From Cohnella cholangitidis (lineage in GTDB: Bacteria > Bacillota > Bacilli > Paenibacillales > Paenibacillaceae): a stretch of 64,000 nt of DNA. The notes beneath the pieces were generated by a model. It searched no databases, was not told the origin of the DNA, and was given only the letters and a program-made list of their open reading frames with translations. The stretch spans positions 4,947,501 to 5,011,500 of the forward strand of contig NZ_CP041969.1 in the NCBI RefSeq assembly GCF_014107495.1. Direction: 5' to 3'. This document shows, one piece after another, positions 26,467 through 34,908 of this stretch (positions are counted from its first letter, which is position 1; every line of letters begins with the position of its first letter). The position numbers and the translations under genes were made by a program.

Positions 26467-27364
26467 TGCCGGAAGCCGCTGCGGTCGTTCGTTCGAAAAA
26501 AAACTTTGCCGTTCGGAGGGCTGCCTGGAGACCGTCTTTGATCTTCACTTACGCGATCCTGATCCTGGGCAGCCTCTTAATGATCATGCCGCTCGTGTGG
26601 CTCGTGCGCAGTTCGTTGATGGACAACTCGCAAATTTTCGTTTTTCCGCCGGAATGGATTCCCAAGCCTTTTCAATGGAGCAATTATCCGGAGGCGCTGA
26701 CGAGCGTTCCGTTCGGCAAATATTTCATGAATACGTTAACGATCGAAGTGTTCGTGTTGGCAGGCGTCCTGTTGACGAGCGTCATTACCGCTTATAGTTT
26801 GGCCAGATTGCGCTGGACGGGAAGGAACGTCGTATTCGCGGTTATTCTCGGTTCGATGATGCTGCCGAGCGCGGTTACGATCATTCCGTTGTTCGTGCTC
26901 TGGCGGGAGCTTGGCGCGCTTGATTCGTTAGTTCCGCTGATCGTGCCGGCTTGGTTCGGAAGCGGGGCGTACATCGGCCAAGGGCATTCCAGATCTTCCT
27001 GCTGCGCCAATTTTTCATGACGATTCCGAAGGAACTGGACGAGGCGGCCTACATGGACGGGGGGACCCCTTTCGCGGTGCTGTGGCGCGTCGTTATTCCG
27101 TTGTCGACGCCGGCGTTGCTCGTTGTCGGAATATTCACCTTCATCGACGTATGGAACAATTTTCTGGAGCCGGTGCTTTATCTGAATAGCGAGAAAAACT
27201 TTACGTTGGCTTTGGGGCTAGCGACGTTCAAGGGACTTTATAACGCGCAATGGGGATATTTAATGGCCGCTTCGATGGCGATGATCGCGCCGATTATTTT
27301 GCTGTTCTTCATCGGTCAACGCTATTTTATCGAGGGAATTACGTTAACCGGCATCAAAGGATGA
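26466..27364 (+). pseudogene. Sugar ABC permease (MalG/UgpE type), broken by a 17-base insertion
   Basis: The frame from ATG 26466 gives a normal second permease up to PLIVPAWFGSGA, then leaves frame and stops at 27020. The family sequence resumes in another frame as AFQIFLLRQFFMTIPKELDE and runs to ITLTGIKG at 27364. Removing about 17 bases at 26967-26983 rejoins the two parts exactly. GGGC occurs at both edges of the extra segment, as in a small duplication. With the preceding permease also shifted, this importer would be inactive as read. Confidence 0.85.
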
Positions 27365-27385
27365 GCAGAGCGAAGGGGGATGTGC

Positions 27386-28462
27386 ATGAACGGATCCAGG
27401 TTAACCCGGCTGAGAGCGGAGATGGCGCGGAAGCAAGTCGACGGTTTTCTGATCTCGCATGGGCCCAATCGAAGATACATGAGCGGATTCAAGGGATCCG
27501 CGGGTTACGTGCTGGTCACGGCTCGGGAGCAGCTATTGATTACCGATTTCCGGTACGTGTCCCAAGCGAAGGAACAGGCCGAAGGGTTCGAAATCGTCCG
27601 CCATTCGGCGAAGACGATCATGGACACGATCGCCGAACACGTGCACAGATTAGCGATCCGCACGCTCGGAGTCGAGAACCAGCATTTGACCGTCGTGCAC
27701 TCCGAGACGATGAGGGAAGCGATAGGCGAACTGGATTACGTGGCGATGACGGACGTCATCGAGAAGCTGCGCAACGTGAAGGACGAGTATGAGATCGGAT
27801 GCCTGGAGCGCGGGGCTCGGATCGCCGAGGAAGCTTTCGCCGAGGTGCTGGGATTGATTCGTCCCGGAGTGACGGAGCGGCGCGTCGCGGCTGAGCTGGA
27901 GTATCGAATGCGGCTGCTCGGCGCGGATTGCGGAGCCTATCCCTTCATCGTGGCATCGGGCGAGCGTTCGGCTTTACCCCATGGTAGCGCGAGCGACAAG
28001 GAGATCGGCATGGACGAATTCGTCACGCTCGATTTCGGGGCGAACGTGGACGGTTATTTGTCGGATATTACGAGAACGGTGTTCGTCGGCACGCCTTCCG
28101 AAAGGCATCGCGAGCTTTACGGCATCGTACTGGAAGCGAATTTGGCGGCGTTGGCCGGCCTACGTCCCGGGATGAACGGCCGCGAGGGCGATACCTTAGC
28201 CAGAGACGTCATTACCGCGAGAGGTTACGGGGAATATTTCGGACATGGGCTCGGCCACGGCATCGGACTGGAAATTCACGAGCAACTCCGGCTGTCGGCG
28301 AACAGCGAGTCGATCGTGCTGGAGCCGGGCAACGTGTTGACGGTTGAGCCGGGCATCTACGTTCCCGGGTTCGGAGGCGTACGCATCGAGGATGACGTTT
28401 TGATCACGGACGGCGGAATACGCGTGCTGAATTCGTCTCCTAAAGAGCTCATGACGGTATAA
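27386..28462 (+). CDS. M24 family Xaa-Pro peptidase (prolidase-like)
   Basis: The 358-residue protein has an N-terminal creatinase-like domain (LISHGPNRRYMSGFKGSAGY) and a C-terminal pita-bread domain with the two-metal ligands. These are seen in LDFGANVDGYLSDITRT (two Asp), HGLGHGIGLEIHE (His), VEPGIY (Glu) and GVRIEDDVL (Glu). Such enzymes cleave Xaa-Pro bonds and some accept hydroxyproline. There is no signal, so it acts in the cytoplasm. ATG 27386 has AAGGGGG 6 bases upstream; ATG 27380 touches it. It follows the importer genes and precedes the deaminase gene, consistent with release of hydroxyproline from imported peptides (inference). Confidence 0.9.
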   Translation: MNGSRLTRLRAEMARKQVDGFLISHGPNRRYMSGFKGSAGYVLVTAREQLLITDFRYVSQAKEQAEGFEIVRHSAKTIMDTIAEHVHRLAIRTLGVENQHLTVVHSETMREAIGELDYVAMTDVIEKLRNVKDEYEIGCLERGARIAEEAFAEVLGLIRPGVTERRVAAELEYRMRLLGADCGAYPFIVASGERSALPHGSASDKEIGMDEFVTLDFGANVDGYLSDITRTVFVGTPSERHRELYGIVLEANLAALAGLRPGMNGREGDTLARDVITARGYGEYFGHGLGHGIGLEIHEQLRLSANSESIVLEPGNVLTVEPGIYVPGFGGVRIEDDVLITDGGIRVLNSSPKELMTV

Positions 28463-28492
28463 AAATACGAATAATCGGAAGGAAGGATACGA

Positions 28493-29368
28493 ATGAGTCG
28501 TTTTCCCGGCGTATATGTCGCTATCATTACCCCTTTTCATGATAATCAGGAGCTTAACGTGCAAGGGTTGAAGGAACACGTGGATTGGTTGATCCAAGAA
28601 GGGGTGGACGGCATCGTTCCGACGGGATCGGTCGGGGAATACGCTTCGTTGTCCGCGGCCGAACGCGCCTTGGTCGTGGAGTCGGTCATCGACGTCGCGA
28701 ACGGGCGCGTTCCCGTCGTCGTCGGCTCGGCTGCCCCATCCACTCAGCTTGCCGCGGAATGGGTGGCCCATGCCAAAGAAGCGGGAGCATCGGGCGTTAT
28801 GGCTTTGCCGCCTATCAACTATAAGCCTACCGAATCGGAAGTCATCGCCCATTACGAGAGATTGTCCGAGGTCGGATTGCCGATAATCGCCTACAACAAC
28901 CCTCACGACTATCCGACCGATTTGAAGCCCGCGCTGCTGCGCAAGCTGTCGGCCATCGAGAACGTAGTCGCCGTTAAAGAATTTTCTGGAGATATCCGGC
29001 GAGTCCATGATATCCGGCGCGAAACCGATCTGGAGATTCTAATAGGGGTAGACGATTTGTCGATGGAAGGCGGGTTATTCGGGGCGACGGGGTGGATCGC
29101 GGGGCTGACCAACGTCATTCCCGGAGACAGCGTGCGAATGTTTAAGCTGGCCCAGCAAGGTAAGCTAAGCGAGGCGAACGCGCTCTATCAGAGAATGCTG
29201 CCGTTGTTTCATTGGGACGCCAGTCCGCGGCTCGTTCAGGCGATCAAGTACAGCTTGGAGCTTGCGGGCAGGCCGGTCGGCGCGGCAAAGCCGCCTAGGT
29301 TGGAGTTGACGCCGGAGGAGAAGAGAGCGATCCGCGATGCCTACGAATACGCGACTCTAGCGAAGTAA
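28493..29368 (+). CDS. DapA-family lyase, probably 1-pyrroline-4-hydroxy-2-carboxylate deaminase
   Basis: The 291-residue TIM-barrel protein has the Schiff-base lysine in VVAVKEFSGD (Lys162), the catalytic tyrosine in IIAYNNPHDYP and the substrate loop PTGSVGEYASL. DapA-family members include dihydrodipicolinate synthase, sialate lyase and the deaminase of bacterial hydroxyproline breakdown. It is followed two bases later by a ketoglutarate-semialdehyde-type dehydrogenase, and a hydroxyproline epimerase lies downstream, so the deaminase role is most likely. The family alone does not prove the substrate. Confidence 0.85.
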   Translation: MSRFPGVYVAIITPFHDNQELNVQGLKEHVDWLIQEGVDGIVPTGSVGEYASLSAAERALVVESVIDVANGRVPVVVGSAAPSTQLAAEWVAHAKEAGASGVMALPPINYKPTESEVIAHYERLSEVGLPIIAYNNPHDYPTDLKPALLRKLSAIENVVAVKEFSGDIRRVHDIRRETDLEILIGVDDLSMEGGLFGATGWIAGLTNVIPGDSVRMFKLAQQGKLSEANALYQRMLPLFHWDASPRLVQAIKYSLELAGRPVGAAKPPRLELTPEEKRAIRDAYEYATLAK

Positions 29369-29370
29369 AG

Positions 29371-30840
29371 ATGCGAGATTACCGGATAGAGGGAGTTGAG
29401 CCGGGATTGGAAACGAGAAATTGGATCGGCGGCGAGTGGTCGACGCCTAGCGCAGGGGAAGTTGTCGTGCGGAATCCGTCGGCGATAACGGAAACCGTAG
29501 GCAAGCTTCGGCTGTCTTCCGGCGCGGAATTGCTGCAGGCGGTAGAAGCGGCTCGCCGCGTCTGGAGAATCTGGGGGAAGATGACCGGAGCGGCGCGGGG
29601 CGAATGCTTGCATCGAATGGCTCAGCTCTTGGAACGCAATTCCGAAGAAGTAGCGCAACTAGCGAGCCGCGAGATGGGCAAGCCGATCGCGGAGATGCGC
29701 GGAGAAGTGGCAAGAGGCGTACAGTTGCTTCGCTATTATGCGGCGGAGGGGGTCAGGGCTAACGGAGACGTTATCCCGTCGACTCAGCCTAACGTCATGC
29801 AATACTCCAAACGGGTGCCGCTGGGCGTCGTCGCGATCGTCACGCCTTGGAATTTTCCGGTGGCGATCCCGATCTGGAAGCTGGCTCCCGCGCTCGTCTG
29901 CGGCAACACGGTCGTGTGGAAACCGGCGGAATTCGGTTCCCTTACGGCCGCCAAGCTGGCAGAGTTGTTCTCCGAAGCGGGTTTGCCTCCGGGTACGCTG
30001 AATCTGATCATCGGCAAAGGAAGCGTGCTCGGGCGAACTTTGACGGAGGAGGCGGCCATCGACGCGCTCAGTTTTACCGGTTCGACGGCGACGGGCTTAA
30101 TGATCGGAGCGGCTTGCGCGGCTAGGAACATTAAATATCAGACCGAAATGGGCGGGAAGAACGCGGCGGTCGTGCTGAAGGACGCGAATGTTCCGATCGC
30201 GGTGAATGCCGTGCTTAGCGGCGCGTTTCGGTCCGCCGGGCAGAAATGCACCGCTACCAGCAGGATTATCGTGGAGGATGCCATCTACGATGAATTCGTT
30301 CAAGAGCTGGCGACCGGAGCATTGCAACTGCAAGTAAGGAACGCGCTGGACGAACGGGCGTACTTGGGGCCGGTTGCTTCCGAAGAGCAGTTCCGTATCG
30401 TTACGGGTTACGTCGAGATGGCCAAAACGGATGGCCGTACCGTCGTTGCCGTGGAAGCGCCGGAAGCGGAGCAGGGCTATTACATCGGTCCGCGGATTAT
30501 CGACGGAGTCGACCCCGGCCACGCGCTCGTCCAAGAGGAAGTATTCGGTCCGTTAGCCGTCATTCTTCGCGCGGCCAACGTCGACGAAGCGATCGAACTG
30601 GCGAACCGAACGGTATTCGGCCTTAGCGCCTCGATCTTCACGACGAACTTGGCGAATTCCTTCCGTTTTCTCGAAGAGATGGATGCGGGAATGGTACGGG
30701 TCAACCAAGAGACGGCCGGCGTCGAATACCAAGCGCCGTTCGGCGGAATGAAGGGCTCGAGCTCGCACACGAGAGAGCAAGGCCAATCCGCTCTGGATTT
30801 CTACTCCGCCGTCAAAACTTGTTCCATTCAATATCGCTAA
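29371..30840 (+). CDS. Aldehyde dehydrogenase, probably 2-oxoglutarate semialdehyde dehydrogenase
   Basis: The 489-residue NAD(P)-dependent enzyme has the catalytic cysteine in GQKCTATSR (Cys293), the general base in QTEMGGKNAAV (Glu259), the cofactor motif FTGSTATG and VTPWNFPVAIPIWKLAPAL. In the hydroxyproline pathway this step makes 2-oxoglutarate. Its start is two bases after the deaminase stop, with little ribosome site of its own, which points to translational coupling. The substrate is inferred from the neighbours; succinate semialdehyde-type activity cannot be excluded. Confidence 0.9.
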   Translation: MRDYRIEGVEPGLETRNWIGGEWSTPSAGEVVVRNPSAITETVGKLRLSSGAELLQAVEAARRVWRIWGKMTGAARGECLHRMAQLLERNSEEVAQLASREMGKPIAEMRGEVARGVQLLRYYAAEGVRANGDVIPSTQPNVMQYSKRVPLGVVAIVTPWNFPVAIPIWKLAPALVCGNTVVWKPAEFGSLTAAKLAELFSEAGLPPGTLNLIIGKGSVLGRTLTEEAAIDALSFTGSTATGLMIGAACAARNIKYQTEMGGKNAAVVLKDANVPIAVNAVLSGAFRSAGQKCTATSRIIVEDAIYDEFVQELATGALQLQVRNALDERAYLGPVASEEQFRIVTGYVEMAKTDGRTVVAVEAPEAEQGYYIGPRIIDGVDPGHALVQEEVFGPLAVILRAANVDEAIELANRTVFGLSASIFTTNLANSFRFLEEMDAGMVRVNQETAGVEYQAPFGGMKGSSSHTREQGQSALDFYSAVKTCSIQYR

Positions 30841-30862
30841 CGCCAACTACGGGGGGACTGAC

Positions 30863-32191
30863 ATGTTTCAGGGAATGGCGCTCTTACAGAAGCCCCAATT
30901 GCGGTTCGTGCTTGCGCATGAACTAAGGCAGTCGCTTCATTTGCTGCAGATGTCCACCCTCGATTTGTTAGCCCACATTCGCGAGCAGGAGCAAGACAAT
31001 CCGCTGCTTGACGTCAGTTGGCCGGATGATCGCTTCTCGCGCAAAGCCGCGAGAAGACGTTCTTCTGCCGGGGGCTTAAGCGACGGGGCGCAAGATCCTT
31101 TTTATCGTTTCCAATCGCCGGTCACGTTAGAACAGCGGTTGTCTTCCCAAATCCGATTGCTAGACTCATCGCCGGAAGGTAAGAGGAACGCGGCGTTCCT
31201 GGCCGGTAATCTGGATGACAGCGGATACTTGGCCATTGGGTTGGAGGAAGCGGCGGCATGCATGGCCGTACCCGTGCCGCAAATGGAGCTTGGATTGCGT
31301 TTGCTGCAAGCTTGCGAGCCTGCCGGAGTCGCGGCGCGTTCCCTTGCGGAATGCCTGCTGCTTCAATCGCGGCGCGACCCGCAAGCGCCAACCGTCATGG
31401 AGAGGCTGATTCGGGAACATTTGACCGACATAGCCAAAGGACGATGGCAACGGATTTGCCGCAGTTTAGAGATTACGGAGAAGGAGGCGAGCGCGGCCGT
31501 CCGGTATTTGCGCAGGTTAAATCCTCGCCCCGGGCTGAGTCACTGCGTATCCTCTATTCCATATGTCATTCCCGAAGCACGCCTTCTATGGGAAGATGAG
31601 CGTTCTGTCGTACGTTTCCAGCATGCTTTCTTGCCGAAGGTTAACTTGCTCTCGTCGGCTTGGACGAATGTCCATGAGTCCTCATCGGAATGGCGGAGCT
31701 ACGCGGCAGCTAAGCGAAAGGAGGGGAGATTGCTCATGGACGGACTCTCTATGCGCCAACGTACGTTGCAAAAGGTAATTCGTTCCGTGGCGGAAGAGCA
31801 GGTTTCTTTTCTCCGGTATGGCGCCGAGGCGATCAGACCGCTCGGGCTGGAGCAAATCGCGGCCCGATCCGGCGTTCATCCGTCCACGGTAAGCCGCGCC
31901 ATCCGGGATAAATTCGTCGAGACTGGGTTCGGCGTCCTTCCGTTAAGCCGGTTTTTCGCCGTCGGGATAGGGACGGACACCGGCGAGAGCGTCTCCTCGA
32001 GAACCGTGAAATGCAAAATACAGGCTATGATCGCATCCGAGAACAAAAGCCGTCCGCTCTCGGACAGCGAGCTTGCGGCGGCGCTGCAAAAGGAAGGAAT
32101 TCGGATATCCCGCCGCACGGTCGCCAAATATCGCGAAGAAGAACGCTTGCTTCCTTCGACACTCCGTAGTCCGCTCGAGCTCAAAGGATAA
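30863..32191 (+). CDS. rpoN: RNA polymerase sigma-54 factor
   Basis: The 442-residue protein has the Gln/Leu-rich activator-response region (LRFVLAHELRQSLHLLQMST), a core-binding region, a helix-turn-helix (LEQIAARSGVHPSTVSRAIR) and the RpoN box ISRRTVAKYREE near the C-terminus. It lies 22 bases after the aldehyde dehydrogenase gene, inside the catabolic cluster. The cluster also holds a sigma-54 activator gene and two sigma-54 promoters. Whether the genome has a second rpoN cannot be seen here. Confidence 0.96.
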   Translation: MFQGMALLQKPQLRFVLAHELRQSLHLLQMSTLDLLAHIREQEQDNPLLDVSWPDDRFSRKAARRRSSAGGLSDGAQDPFYRFQSPVTLEQRLSSQIRLLDSSPEGKRNAAFLAGNLDDSGYLAIGLEEAAACMAVPVPQMELGLRLLQACEPAGVAARSLAECLLLQSRRDPQAPTVMERLIREHLTDIAKGRWQRICRSLEITEKEASAAVRYLRRLNPRPGLSHCVSSIPYVIPEARLLWEDERSVVRFQHAFLPKVNLLSSAWTNVHESSSEWRSYAAAKRKEGRLLMDGLSMRQRTLQKVIRSVAEEQVSFLRYGAEAIRPLGLEQIAARSGVHPSTVSRAIRDKFVETGFGVLPLSRFFAVGIGTDTGESVSSRTVKCKIQAMIASENKSRPLSDSELAAALQKEGIRISRRTVAKYREEERLLPSTLRSPLELKG

Positions 32192-32303
32192 TGGAAAGGA
32201 GGTGACGCTTATGTATTAACAATTGCGTGGGAAGGGTGTGAATGACGAAAGGATCGGTTTCGTAACGGCAACGAACGTAAAAATCGAATGGAGGGTAATG
32301 ACG

Positions 32304-34670
32304 ATGAAAAAGGCCATATCGGTTGTTCTAAGCTTGGCGATGGTCGTCGGCTTGTTTTGCTACGGGCCGGCACGGTCGGCGAATGCCGCGGCGAACTACG
32401 CGGAAGTCGTGGATAATTTCGGCAGAACGATTAACGACTACGGCATCGACCTCTTGGATTGGCAAGGCTATCTAGCGAATCCGCACGTGAAGCTTACGGT
32501 AAAACCCCCATCCAATGCCGTTTTTCCGGTGACCATCACTCTCAAAGCGCAAGGAACTTCGAGGTTGATGATGGATAGCCCGAGCACGTTGTCTTCTACG
32601 GGGGCGACCAAAGTACTGACCTTCGCGAACGCGAACGAGCAGAAGTCCTTTTACTTGGAAATCCATCCCGATCGCATCGGCGGACCGAACGAAATCGAAA
32701 ATTATACGTTGTCGCTAACCGTGGCTCAGAACAACGGGACCCAGAACGTACAGAGTATCCCGATCCGGGTGCTCGACCAGGACGATAACGCCGATCCGTC
32801 GATGCCGCTATTGTTCGATTACCGATTCGATACGATAAAGAACTATTTTAGCGATCCGGCTATTAGAGCCGCCGCCGAACAAGCGGTTAAAGACTGGTTT
32901 TACTTTTTCGACATGGCCTCCTTCGACACCGTTCCGGTCAATGCGGAAAGCATCTCGATCCCGGGGGACAATTGGCAGAACTCGATTACGGCGACGAATA
33001 ACGTCGCGTACAACGGGATGTGGATCGTGTTCAGGGGACTTAACGATCCTTACTCCACGGGATGGCCGGCAAACAACGGCAATTACCACAAACGCGGAGG
33101 CGTTCAAGTTCCCGGACCGATTCACCGGTCTCTCGGAACGATTCTCGATTTCTACACGAACTTCACGCCGTTTACCTCCCTGAACGACGAAGAGTGGTAT
33201 TTGACGCAAATGCCGGGGTCGAGCTGTACGTCCAATTGCCAGACGGACGTGCTCGGCTTGATCATGCACGAATTCGGACATGCGGTCGCATTCCATAGCG
33301 ATTGGGCTGGCATGGCGGCTTACGTGAATTCCGGAGGGAACAACGATGCCGAAGTCATTTCTTATATGGGACATGCCGTTCCTTTGGACTCCAGCTATCA
33401 TATTCCGGACACCGATCCCGCCAACTTCGACCGTCTAAGCGGGATGGGCAGCGGAAGGAACAATTTGTTCCATCCGAAGAGGTGGATGCATACGAAGCTT
33501 TCCCTGCTCATCGCGGAGAATGCGGGCTGGAAGCTGAACAAGAACCTGACGCCGTTCCTGGCGCCGTCGATCACTACGGCTTCTCTTCCCGCGGGTACCC
33601 CCGGGCAGGCCTATAATCAGAAGCTGGCAGTGAAAGGCGGCGTTCCGTACTACGATTGGACGATCACCGGCGGAAGCTTGCCTGTCGGCTTGAGCTTGGA
33701 CAGGTTCACCGGGACGATCAGCGGTACGGTAGCGAACAGCCAGCCGCAAGCTATAAGCACTTTCACGGTGCAATTGAAGGATTATGACGCGTTAAGCTCT
33801 CCGGTGACGAAAACGTTCACGATCGGCACGGGCGGCTCGACGGGAACGGGAAATTACGAGGCGGAGTCGGCAACGATCAACGGGGCTAACGTGAACACGA
33901 GCACGGGAGCGTCCGGGGGATCCTACGTCGGGGGCATTGACAATGCGACGAGTTACGTTCAGTTCGCCGTGCAGGCGCCGAGCGCGGGAGCCTATGACAT
34001 GACGATCCGATACGCGAACGGAACCGGAGCGAATTCCACGCACAACTTGAGCGTTAACGGAGGCGCGGCGCAAACGGTCACTTATCCCGCTACGTCAGGG
34101 TGGGGGCAGTTCGGCAACAAGGTCGTTACGGTTAATTTGAATTCCGGAGCGAATACGATCCGTCTCACCAAAGGGGCGACCGGCTATGCCGAGCTTGATT
34201 ACATCAAGCTTGATCCGGCGACGTCGACGCCTACGCCGACGAACATCGCTTCGCAAGGGACGGCATCGACGTCTTTCGTTTCTTCGTGGGAAAGCTTGGC
34301 GGGCTTGAACGACGGGTATAACGTCACGAGCTCGAACGATAGGGGGCACCCGGTGTACGGGAATTGGGACAACCCGGGTACGACTCAATGGGTGCAGTAT
34401 GATTTCAGCTCCAGCAAAACGTTATCCAAAGTAGAAGTATATTGGTTCGACGACGACCAAGGCATCGATCTGCCGGCTTCCAGTTCGATTCAGTATTGGA
34501 ACGGCAGCGCGTGGGTGAATGTAGCTAATCCATCAGGACTAGGCGTTCTGGGCAACCAATATAACGCCACGACCTTTACGCCGGTATCAACAACCAAGAT
34601 CCGCCTGAACATTACCGCGAAGGCCTCGTATTCTACCGGCATCGAGCAATGGAGAGTATTCGGCTATTAA
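32304..34670 (+). CDS. Secreted zinc metalloprotease with Ig-like and carbohydrate-binding domains
   Basis: The 788-residue protein has a signal peptide (about residues 1-29, ending near ARSANAAA), a catalytic region with the zinc motif HEFGH (His322, Glu323, His326) followed by AVAFHSDW, and then three accessory domains. These are a He_PIG Ig-like repeat (about 420-510), a CBM6/CBM35-like domain (517-640, NYEAESATING) and an F5/8 type C domain (650-788). The spacing after HEFGH is not the standard metzincin pattern. ATG 32304 lies 8 bases after GGAGGG. Sugar-binding domains on a protease point to glycoprotein targets, fitting extensins (inference); collagen is an alternative. Confidence 0.8.
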   Translation: MKKAISVVLSLAMVVGLFCYGPARSANAAANYAEVVDNFGRTINDYGIDLLDWQGYLANPHVKLTVKPPSNAVFPVTITLKAQGTSRLMMDSPSTLSSTGATKVLTFANANEQKSFYLEIHPDRIGGPNEIENYTLSLTVAQNNGTQNVQSIPIRVLDQDDNADPSMPLLFDYRFDTIKNYFSDPAIRAAAEQAVKDWFYFFDMASFDTVPVNAESISIPGDNWQNSITATNNVAYNGMWIVFRGLNDPYSTGWPANNGNYHKRGGVQVPGPIHRSLGTILDFYTNFTPFTSLNDEEWYLTQMPGSSCTSNCQTDVLGLIMHEFGHAVAFHSDWAGMAAYVNSGGNNDAEVISYMGHAVPLDSSYHIPDTDPANFDRLSGMGSGRNNLFHPKRWMHTKLSLLIAENAGWKLNKNLTPFLAPSITTASLPAGTPGQAYNQKLAVKGGVPYYDWTITGGSLPVGLSLDRFTGTISGTVANSQPQAISTFTVQLKDYDALSSPVTKTFTIGTGGSTGTGNYEAESATINGANVNTSTGASGGSYVGGIDNATSYVQFAVQAPSAGAYDMTIRYANGTGANSTHNLSVNGGAAQTVTYPATSGWGQFGNKVVTVNLNSGANTIRLTKGATGYAELDYIKLDPATSTPTPTNIASQGTASTSFVSSWESLAGLNDGYNVTSSNDRGHPVYGNWDNPGTTQWVQYDFSSSKTLSKVEVYWFDDDQGIDLPASSSIQYWNGSAWVNVANPSGLGVLGNQYNATTFTPVSTTKIRLNITAKASYSTGIEQWRVFGY

Positions 34671-34677
34671 TAAGTTG

Positions 34678-34729
34678 AACCGATAAGAATACCCCGCGGC
34701 CTTCCGGCAGTGGGGTATTCTTATCGGTT
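34678..34729. terminator. Bidirectional hairpin terminator
   Basis: AACCGATAAGAATACCCC (34678-34695) pairs perfectly over 18 bases with GGGGTATTCTTATCGGTT (34712-34729). It closes the metalloprotease gene and lies toward the convergent oxidoreductase gene. The T-run is poor. Confidence 0.75.
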
Positions 34730-34759
34730 GGGGCGGTCGGCCGAAGCCTCGCTAACTGA

Positions 34760-34885
34760 TAGTCGCATTATGCGACGATGGCGGAGGAGAGCCAGCCAAA
34801 TCCGCCTTTATAGTCGCATAATGCGACGATGGTGGAGGAGAACCAGCCAAATCCGCATTTATTGTCGCATTATGCGACGATGGCA
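34760..34885. repeat. 51-bp tandem repeat, about 2.5 copies, each with a palindrome
   Basis: Copies start at 34760, 34811 and 34862 (the last partial). Each begins with the 15-base palindrome GTCGCATWATGCGAC, followed by GATGG and a purine-rich stretch and CAGCCAAATCCGC. The period is 51 bases, so a plus-strand frame repeats every 17 codons, but that frame has no ribosome site and unlikely composition, and I do not call it a gene. It fills the space between two convergent genes. Confidence 0.85.
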
Positions 34886-34908
34886 GCGAAAAGCTCAACC
34901 TAGCACCT

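Noticed and set aside
24043..32191. Sigma-54 promoters in front of the importer, peptidase and deaminase genes
   Set aside because: I looked for TGGCA-N6-TTGC in the gaps before 24043, 27386, 28493, 30863 and 32304 and saw none.
32304..34670. Collagen as the main source of hydroxyproline for the cluster
   Set aside because: Not excluded, but the GH127 enzyme, sugar importer and carbohydrate-binding domains fit plant glycoproteins better; no collagenase-type domain is seen.
34760..34885. CRISPR-like array
   Set aside because: Only 2.5 units, the whole 51-base unit is repeated rather than repeats with unique spacers, and no cas genes are present.
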